Part shown: positions 58,080 through 64,000 of the stretch, piece after piece
Numbering within the stretch: the first letter of the stretch is position 1
How the letters are laid out: every line of letters begins with the position of its first letter
Source of the DNA: an uncultured Parasphingopyxis sp.
GTDB taxonomy: Bacteria; Pseudomonadota; Alphaproteobacteria; Sphingomonadales; Sphingomonadaceae
Direction of reading: 5' to 3'
DNA length: 64,000 nucleotides
Assembly (NCBI GenBank): GCA_947259005.1
Contig: CAMYKP010000006.1
Span: 894,920 to 958,919 of the forward strand
Notes under the pieces: generated by a model
Database searches by the model: none
What the model saw: only the letters and a program-made list of their open reading frames with translations
What the model was told of the DNA's origin: nothing
Program-made: the position numbers and the translations under genes

Positions 58080-58159
58080 GGCGCAAAGCGGACATTGAAA
58101 CTGCGAAAATGAAATTCCATTTCCTAACCTCGTCCGCTTCCAGTCTGGAGTCCAAGTTC

Positions 58160-59686
58160 TCACGTAGGATTCTGATGCATTTCGCGCACATCGCCAATCT
58201 GCGATTTCCACGGGCTCACTTCATAGAACGGCAGCGTATCGCAGACGATGAGCTGTGGAAGGCCAGCCAGTTTGATAATCTGCTTTCCGTTACCGATGGC
58301 GCGTATATCTTCGGCCTGCAAAACAGGGCGACGGCTTTCGCTCCGATTGGTGCCTGCGCTTTCGATGGCTCCACCGCCGACATTCTGGCCGCGCGTCACG
58401 AGGGTACGATTGCCCGACCAGCGTTCCACATCGCGCATGAGCGCAGGGTCTTCCACGCCCGTCATGGTGAAGATGGCAGCCTGGTCCTCAAATTCCTTGA
58501 CGGCATCGCGCGACCAACGACCTTCCATTGAATAGCGGCCCTGGCTGAAGAACCAGAGCTGGATACCCTTGCCGCGATAGAGCCTGAGTGCCTTCATGAT
58601 CGCAGGCGCAGGCGGTAACTGGGGAAACTCATCGAGCAAGAAACAGGTGCGGAGCGGCCCGCGTTCACGGGCTATCGCTTCGACGGCGTAATTGATGATG
58701 AGGCTGATCCACGGCGCAATAACACCGAGCTTCTCGCTTGGGGCCATCAGATAGACGGTTGTAGGTTCATGCTTGAGCCGCGCGAAGTCGAATTCATGCG
58801 CCGAAGTTGTGCGGTCGAGTGTCTTGCCGATCTCGAAAGCGGAGAGCGCTTCGATAGCATCCGACTTGTAAGCCTCGAACTGTTTGGGCGCATCGGCATA
58901 GGTCGCGCCCATTGCAGCTGCGCGGCGCGCTATGCCTTCGATTCCGCAGCTCACCATCAACTGGAAGTTGCGTGCAAAATCATCATCCGAAGCGTTTATG
59001 AACCGCCACAAATTGCCGAGCGTACAATTTTGCGGCTCCATATATGCGAGATATTCCATCCGCATGGCGAGCAGCCGCATTGCACCTTTGCGCACCCAGC
59101 CATTTTCTCCATCGCGCGGATTGGGCGGCAGCAGAATTTGCGCGATCTCTTCGGCCTGCGTGTCGATTTCTGCGCCATCACGGACGATATCGACCAGCAC
59201 ATGCAGCGGATTGATGCGGGTATTTTCGAAACCAAGCAGATTGAAGGGATTGAGTGTGACGCAGTTCTGGCCGAGATTATGCGCGCGATGCTTGATGGAT
59301 GCGTAACAGTTCTCGCCATCCTTCACGTCAACGACGATCAGGCTGCGGTCCCTGACATGGGCGAGATTGGGCAGGATCAGATCTCGCCCCTTGCCACTAC
59401 CCGTGCGGGCATAGGTCAGGAGTTGACCATCGCCAGCAAAGAAGAGCATCCGGCCTTTGAAAGCTCCGAGGAATAGACCGCCCGCATCGAGCAGTTCAGC
59501 TCCATCGAGTTCCGGCAGTTCCGCGAGACGACCATCGCCGAGCTGGCCGGACGGTCCAAGGATGCTCATGTAATAGTTTTGCCATTCGGCACGCTCGCGC
59601 GCCTCTTTTTCGAGCTGCGCGCGATTGAGTTCCCGTGCTGTATGAAACAAGCGCGGCAGAAGGACGCCAAAGGATTCGAGCCGCAT
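58160..59686 (-). CDS. VirD4/TraG-like type IV coupling ATPase without membrane anchor
   Basis: 508 aa. Walker A YARTGSGKGRDLILPN (about residue 92), SLIVVDVKDGENCYAS, and Walker B CFLLDEFPQLPPAPAIMK followed by GIQLWFFSQGRYSMEG, as in VirD4 coupling proteins that bring DNA to a conjugation channel. Unlike usual family members it has no N-terminal membrane helices (MRLESFGVLLPRLFHTAREL...), so it is either soluble or tethered by the neighbouring membrane protein. No relaxase or mating-channel gene is in view. The IS1182 element sits just past its stop. Confidence 0.85.
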   Translation of the reverse strand: MRLESFGVLLPRLFHTARELNRAQLEKEARERAEWQNYYMSILGPSGQLGDGRLAELPELDGAELLDAGGLFLGAFKGRMLFFAGDGQLLTYARTGSGKGRDLILPNLAHVRDRSLIVVDVKDGENCYASIKHRAHNLGQNCVTLNPFNLLGFENTRINPLHVLVDIVRDGAEIDTQAEEIAQILLPPNPRDGENGWVRKGAMRLLAMRMEYLAYMEPQNCTLGNLWRFINASDDDFARNFQLMVSCGIEGIARRAAAMGATYADAPKQFEAYKSDAIEALSAFEIGKTLDRTTSAHEFDFARLKHEPTTVYLMAPSEKLGVIAPWISLIINYAVEAIARERGPLRTCFLLDEFPQLPPAPAIMKALRLYRGKGIQLWFFSQGRYSMEGRWSRDAVKEFEDQAAIFTMTGVEDPALMRDVERWSGNRTLVTRGQNVGGGAIESAGTNRSESRRPVLQAEDIRAIGNGKQIIKLAGLPQLIVCDTLPFYEVSPWKSQIGDVREMHQNPT

Positions 59687-59692
59687 ATCGGA

Positions 59693-60466
59693 TTATTCCG
59701 TTTCCGCTGCATCACGGCTGATTGACGGCGGATCGGGGAAGGTGACGGGCGGAATATCTTGCAACACCTGCTGCACCTCGCCTGGTGATGCCAAATCGAT
59801 ATCCCAGCCTTCGACATCGACCGTGACACCATTGGTGACGGTCCTGTCGAGTTCGCTTTGCAACTGCCCGCCGATAGCATCAGCATAGTCGATGGCCGAT
59901 TGCCCGAGTTCGGGATCAGCCAATCCTGCAAGCCGCCCGAACAGCCGTGCAAAATTAACGACCGTCACATCCATGCCCTGCTGCGAGCGCGTGACATCCA
60001 TGCTCTGTTGCACATAAGTTTGCTGGAGCCGCGCCGTCGCATCGGCGAATATCTTCGTGCGGTCGTAAGTAGCCTGATAGTTTTGCAGCACGCTTTGCGC
60101 GATGGCGCGATACTGTTCTTGCTGTTGCTCAGCGCTTACTCGCACTTCCGCAGCCCAATCTTCAAATTCAGCCTGGGTTTCGAGTTCATGCGCTCTGATT
60201 TCCGCCGTGTAGCGACCGCTATAGGTGCCGGTGAAGGTCGAGGGGCGATAATCTACGGGTGCGATCATCTCGGCCGCATAGAAAGCGGCAGCACACAGGA
60301 TGACACCGCACACCATGCCGACCCCTGCGGATAGGAACCGCTTTTTCGGCGGTGCCACAAACTGAAACGGAAAGGGTTGCGCTGCCGCCTGTTGCATTTG
60401 CGCGCTCTCGCCGCTTTGCTTCGGCGCTCCGCCCTCATAATCGACAGAATAGCTCTCGTTGCTCAT
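59693..60466 (-). CDS. Bitopic membrane protein with coiled-coil periplasmic domain, linked to VirD4-like gene
   Basis: 257 aa. Gln-rich cytoplasmic N-terminus (1-42), one membrane helix (46-68, SAGVGMVCGVILCAAAFYAAEM), then a helical region with Glu/Gln heptads (HELETQAEFEDWAAEVRVSAEQQQEQYRAI) and a C-terminal tail. It ends six bases before the VirD4-like start, so they form one unit. It could supply the missing membrane anchor for that ATPase. No family recognised. Start ATG 60466 is preferred over an opening at 60520. Confidence 0.7.
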   Translation of the reverse strand: MSNESYSVDYEGGAPKQSGESAQMQQAAAQPFPFQFVAPPKKRFLSAGVGMVCGVILCAAAFYAAEMIAPVDYRPSTFTGTYSGRYTAEIRAHELETQAEFEDWAAEVRVSAEQQQEQYRAIAQSVLQNYQATYDRTKIFADATARLQQTYVQQSMDVTRSQQGMDVTVVNFARLFGRLAGLADPELGQSAIDYADAIGGQLQSELDRTVTNGVTVDVEGWDIDLASPGEVQQVLQDIPPVTFPDPPSISRDAAETE

Positions 60467-60544
60467 GGCGTTTCGCTTTCCTGTGTCATCGCGTGAAGAC
60501 CAGAAGCCAGATTTGGGCACAGCGCGTGGGAGAAACTGGCACGG

Positions 60545-61027
60545 CTAATCGCTCCGCCGATGATACGGACAATCGGCGCAGCGCTCGAAATAGGCCCAGG
60601 ACCAGTGACGGCATTGCGGCATGTTCAAACATGTCTGTTCGGCAAATCCCTTGGCGATGTCGGGGTATGCGATCCAAAACGCCAGCGAGAGCAAAATCAG
60701 ACGCGGCGCAAGACGCGCTTGCGGAGCCTGGCGCGGCGGCGTTTCCGCAAAAGCGACGAGATAGGAAAGCCAGCGGAACGTCCCGTCATCGTTGAACGCC
60801 CCGTCGATCGCTGTGTCACTAATCTCGAACGGAGTTCCGTCCTTGCGAATAAATCGCACTTTCTCGTCAAAGAGCTGATCGGCCATCCAGTCAGGGATTT
60901 CGCGGCGTGAGACGTGCTTGCCGTCCCCATGGCGCAGGCCTGAAACGCCCCGTGCCAGATTATGATAATATGGGATCGTCAGAACTTCGGAAGGCTCTGG
61001 CACGATGATTGTTCTAAGTTTCTGCAT
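60545..61027 (-). CDS. Small membrane-associated protein of the transfer region
   Basis: 160 aa from ATG 61027. N-terminal half is a soluble alpha/beta part (KHVSRREIPDWMADQLFDEKVRFIRKDG, GTPFEISDTAIDGAFNDDGTF). One hydrophobic segment (LILLSLAFWIAYP) follows, then a Cys-rich end (CLNMPQCRHW, CADCPYH) that could bind a metal. Same strand and 78 bases upstream of the coiled-coil gene. No family recognised. Confidence 0.62.
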   Translation of the reverse strand: MQKLRTIIVPEPSEVLTIPYYHNLARGVSGLRHGDGKHVSRREIPDWMADQLFDEKVRFIRKDGTPFEISDTAIDGAFNDDGTFRWLSYLVAFAETPPRQAPQARLAPRLILLSLAFWIAYPDIAKGFAEQTCLNMPQCRHWSWAYFERCADCPYHRRSD

Positions 61028-61144
61028 GTTCGGCCTCTCAAAAAAAGACCGCAACTGAATATGCACAGAGCTTCCGAAGCGCGAACAATCAGCCTAAGAA
61101 GAGGGTAAGGAAGAGAGATTTTGAACGGCGGTTAAATACCTAGG

Positions 61145-61750
61145 ATGAAACAGAAAAATAGGCGTTATCGAAACGCAAAAATTTCCGAATATAAGCTCAA
61201 GAAAGTGATCTGGTTTTTTGCGCATAATTTGAGCGTTCGAGAGGCTGCTAAGCGAATCAAACTTTCCGAACCGACCATTGCCAATATCTACATGCGTATG
61301 CGGATGAAGCTGAAAACCAATGGTATGTTCAACTTCCAGATTGCCGATGCGAAGGACCGCCCCGCTCAGGCTATATGGGGACCGAAACATCGCGGTGCGC
61401 CAGAAGCTCACAAGGAGCTGCACGAGATCGAGACTGTCCATCGCATCGTGGCCGCGCACAACTTTCGCTATGTTGAGAAACTGGCCGTAGCCGATCCCAA
61501 GCAGTGGGAGCGCGCCCTGCAAATCTATCTGTCTGATCGAAAGGTCGGTCGATACAATCTTTTTGAGATGCTACCCGAGGGCACACTCACCGAAGAAGGC
61601 GAGAAACAGCGCCAGTTCGATCCGTCAGACGTGTACCCGAACAGCATCATTCTCATCAACGAAAAGATGGTCGACCCGCACGCGGCGTTTTTCCGCTACG
61701 TCTGGCAGCTACTGCTAAAGAGCCCACTAGATGCATACACGAAGCTATAG
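61145..61750 (+). CDS. HTH protein with IS1595-like DNA-binding N-terminus
   Basis: 201 aa. A basic N-terminus and a helix-turn-helix (YKLKKVIWFFAHNLSVREAAKRIKLSEPTIANIYMRMR) of the kind found at the start of IS1595/ISXO2 transposases. The rest (residues 60-201) shows no DDE motif; it includes EIETVHRIVAAHNFRYVEKLAV and IILINEKMVDPHAAFFRYVWQLL. It may be a domesticated regulator or a truncated transposase. It is divergent from the transfer genes and convergent with the large orphan gene. Confidence 0.62.
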   Translation: MKQKNRRYRNAKISEYKLKKVIWFFAHNLSVREAAKRIKLSEPTIANIYMRMRMKLKTNGMFNFQIADAKDRPAQAIWGPKHRGAPEAHKELHEIETVHRIVAAHNFRYVEKLAVADPKQWERALQIYLSDRKVGRYNLFEMLPEGTLTEEGEKQRQFDPSDVYPNSIILINEKMVDPHAAFFRYVWQLLLKSPLDAYTKL

Positions 61751-61781
61751 CTCAGCAAGGCGATAGGAGAAGAGCACCTAT

Positions 61782-63857
61782 TCACCCCGCCTCGTTATTT
61801 TCCTCATCTGGTCGCTCTGAAATGACCCGTAAGGTGATCGACTCGATGTCATGTTCTCCGACATCACAAGCATTCTTTATTGTGAGCTCTCGCTTCAAAA
61901 TCGACAGTTCGGGGAGCCATTCAGGTTCGCCATCCGTTACGATAGCGGGCATCAGGTAATACGCCCCATATCGGGCATAAATTCCCAAAAACATCTCAAT
62001 ATTTTCGTTGGTGTCCGGTTCCATAACGACCTGCCTCGTTGCCATTAGGATGGGGTTTCGAGAATCGTTGGGAACCGAACTTTCTACGTTTGGCGCAATT
62101 TGCGCCGCGTAGTGGCAGGGATGTTCTGAATCTATCTCGCGTATTAACGCCACGCGAATTCGATCCTCCTCGTCATAAGCTCCGAAGCGATCCCGCCATC
62201 TCTGGAAAATGGATTGAGCGGCCTCTTTGTTTTTGAAGAGCAGAGCAACGTGCGGAGGATAGTTCTCGTCGAAATGCAGATAGCCGACGCCATGCCAACC
62301 CGCTTGGTTCCATGCATGCAAATCAATGACAGACAGCACTGACAAATCGCGATGGTCTCGCAGAGCTCTTGGCTTCTCAGGATCAAACTCGGACGCTTCT
62401 TCGTCCTCACTCGACGTGCCTAAATCAATCTTATCCACCTTTGGGCGGTTGGCTTTTGGCGGGTAGCGCTTTTCTACAATATCATCCCAATCGCTAAGAC
62501 GTGAAAGACTGCATCCGAGCATCCTGTCATAACTATTCCCCGCCGCTAGGATCAGTGCGACGCGTCCCATCACCACTTCGTCTCCAGCCAGTTTCTCCAA
62601 CAGTCTTTTCGGATCGTCGATGAAAAAACCAGCCGCGAGAATTTTGCCGACCACTTCAAACAGGAATGGTTGAACGACCTTTTGATGGCGGTGCAACGCT
62701 GGCAGCAGCCCGCTTGGCCAATCTATTGTGCCCGTCATCGTCATCGAATTTAGTTCAAAGGCGGGCCTTTCGCTCTCGGAACATCCGTTCAGCTCAATCG
62801 CAATGCTCTCACAATGCGGCATGATATTCTGGTCGAGTGTAGTGGCAAAAAACGCCTCCAAAGCACCAACGACTGCCTGCGCCGCCAAAATTGAACTGTT
62901 GGTGCATTCATGTTCAATCCTTAGCGTCACACCGAAAATCTTGGTTTCGGTTACCTGAGAGCCGCCTTCATTGAAGGACAGGTTGCCAACCAATTGCTGC
63001 GCTACTGGCTGACTGGCGAGGAGAGACAAAAATTGTCTTACATCGTCGTCACTTTCTGTTTCTGGAATCGAACCGTCTTCTCGCAGAACAGTCTCATATC
63101 CAAGATTGAACAGGAGAGCCGTGCGGGAAGCGAACATCGCCATAGCTTCCAGTATATCCGGAAGGTGTTCGAGCCGGTTTAGCTCGGCATCGTCCGCATT
63201 CAGAAGTCGGCTTCCAAAAGCATAATCCAACTCTTGAACGTCTTCCTGGACTTTGCGCTTGCTAGCTTCGTCCAAGGGTAAATCCGCAAGTGCCCCTCGC
63301 AGCAAATTCATTGCTCGCAGAAAATCGGGGACTTGCCGTATTTCCAATGAAATCCAAGCCCAAAACTTCATTACCGGCACAAAAATAGCGGGCAGTTGAT
63401 TGTCTTCCTCGGCTTCGATGACGAGCGTTCCCGCCAAAAAAAGGCACATTGCGCGCGCAGCCCACAACAACCCCGAACTGCGATATGCCAGCATGAGCAA
63501 TTGCACAGCTTCAATTTGCTCGCTGCGATGCTCCTCCTTGGAAAGCATCATTGTAGCTCGTCCGAGCAAACGGATCATTTCCAAGTTGTCGTTGAAGTTG
63601 AGTTGCTCGGCTCGTTTGAGCAATACCTTCGCACCTTCGGCCTCGCTAGTTCGCTTGGCAACAAAAGCGGCGACTTGATCAATGAGGTTAGCATATGCGG
63701 CATCATTGCCGGCTATTTTGCCCGCGACTTCGACGATTTGACAAAGACGATCGGCTACGAACTCGCCCAGACCGTCTGCATCGTCGACGATGTCCGAAAA
63801 ATCCTGCCAAATCGCAGAATGGTCGCCGTCGCGATCATCAAGCATCGCTAGGTTCAT
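61782..63857 (-). CDS. 691-aa protein of unknown function
   Basis: No family recognised. Residues 1-260 are helical with repeat-like character (AEQLNFNDNLEMIRLLGRATMMLS, AVQLLMLAYRSSGLLWAARAMC, VPDFLRAMNLLRGALADLP). The middle (270-470) is mixed alpha/beta with NLSFNEGGSQVTETKIFGV. A C-terminal domain includes DLHAWNQAGWHGVGYLHFDE and PPHVALLFKNKEAAQSIF. No signal or membrane helix. ATG 63857 is the first ATG; a TTG at 63890 is in frame. An IS5-type element begins immediately upstream, so the true N-terminus or promoter may have been lost. No plausible ribosome binding site is seen. Confidence 0.7.
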   Translation of the reverse strand: MNLAMLDDRDGDHSAIWQDFSDIVDDADGLGEFVADRLCQIVEVAGKIAGNDAAYANLIDQVAAFVAKRTSEAEGAKVLLKRAEQLNFNDNLEMIRLLGRATMMLSKEEHRSEQIEAVQLLMLAYRSSGLLWAARAMCLFLAGTLVIEAEEDNQLPAIFVPVMKFWAWISLEIRQVPDFLRAMNLLRGALADLPLDEASKRKVQEDVQELDYAFGSRLLNADDAELNRLEHLPDILEAMAMFASRTALLFNLGYETVLREDGSIPETESDDDVRQFLSLLASQPVAQQLVGNLSFNEGGSQVTETKIFGVTLRIEHECTNSSILAAQAVVGALEAFFATTLDQNIMPHCESIAIELNGCSESERPAFELNSMTMTGTIDWPSGLLPALHRHQKVVQPFLFEVVGKILAAGFFIDDPKRLLEKLAGDEVVMGRVALILAAGNSYDRMLGCSLSRLSDWDDIVEKRYPPKANRPKVDKIDLGTSSEDEEASEFDPEKPRALRDHRDLSVLSVIDLHAWNQAGWHGVGYLHFDENYPPHVALLFKNKEAAQSIFQRWRDRFGAYDEEDRIRVALIREIDSEHPCHYAAQIAPNVESSVPNDSRNPILMATRQVVMEPDTNENIEMFLGIYARYGAYYLMPAIVTDGEPEWLPELSILKRELTIKNACDVGEHDIESITLRVISERPDEENNEAG

Positions 63858-63942
63858 CGACACGATTGCTAGACTAGGCTTCGTGGACAAAGCTTGACGG
63901 GGGACTCGGAGATTGATTCAAGGCTGCCTTTTGGAGGTAGCG

Positions 63943-64000
63943 TTGGGCGAGCGGATTGGAGTTTCGGACGAGGAATGGGCGCTGATCGGGCCGCTGTTAC
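63943..64000 (+). CDS. Start of an IS5-family transposase, cut by the window edge
   Basis: From TTG 63943, behind GGAGG, the frame reads GERIGVSDEEWALIGPLL, the typical opening of IS5-family transposases. The 70-odd bases before it (from about 63870, GGCTTCGTGGACAAAGC, then GATTGATTCAAGG) look like the element's left end. The rest is outside the window. Confidence 0.6.
   Translation, partial: MGERIGVSDEEWALIGPLL

Overview
The window reads as a chromosome segment of an alphaproteobacterium of the order Sphingomonadales. The signs are high-GC housekeeping genes, large TonB-dependent receptors with paired surface or periplasmic partners, the lepB-rnc-era block, and a palindromic intergenic repeat (core AATGTCCGCTTT / AAAGCGGACATT). 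Two sequence regimes are visible: a GC-rich backbone from 1 to about 38.8 kb, and an AT-richer mosaic island from the tRNA-Arg gene at 38.73 kb to the right edge.

Backbone, left to right. A cytochrome P450 cut by the window edge stands divergent to a MarR-type regulator, followed by a lipoprotein cytochrome c. A compact seven-gene minus-strand operon (2.3-7.7 kb) joins S-adenosylmethionine decarboxylase, a membrane-embedded spermidine-synthase-like enzyme, DUF350, a 54-aa membrane peptide, two zinc-ribbon DUF4178 proteins and an SPFH-SHOCT protein. Next come a TonB receptor with its lipoprotein partner and a strong palindromic operator candidate, a GspC-like PDZ protein, a PAT/AmpG-type transporter, acetyl-CoA synthetase, a Crp/Fnr regulator, a fatty acid hydroxylase family protein, an SDR-VOC-CMD operon, a DadA-like oxidoreductase, and a tightly coupled trio (small YLDP-motif peptide, methyltransferase, membrane sulfatase-fold protein). 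The rest of the backbone holds gor, pgi, a two-component system next to an EF-hand protein, lepB, rnc, era, mntP, a class III sirtuin, dapB, a DUF2238 membrane protein, nth and a DUF6491 protein.

Island. A large serine recombinase sits against tRNA-Arg(CCG), and its reading frame runs straight through the tRNA gene into the neighbouring host gene. The catabolic core (41.7-55.9 kb) carries the same set of functions as the polyethylene glycol (peg) genes of Sphingopyxis: a GMC alcohol dehydrogenase, AraC-type regulator, acyl-CoA ligase, FAD-linked carboxylate dehydrogenase, glutathione S-transferase, permease, aldehyde dehydrogenase and TonB receptor. They are not one operon: three transcription units on both strands are separated by a decayed IS5-family element. 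The logic would be receptor and permease for entry, terminal alcohol to aldehyde to acid, then CoA activation or ether cleavage. Substrate assignment is inferred from gene content.

The right end has a complete IS1182-family element inserted into the middle of one of the palindromic repeats with a 4-bp target duplication, a remnant conjugation segment (VirD4-like ATPase and two small partners, no relaxase in view), a two-gene orphan region (HTH protein and a 691-aa protein of unknown function), and the start of another IS5-family element at the edge.
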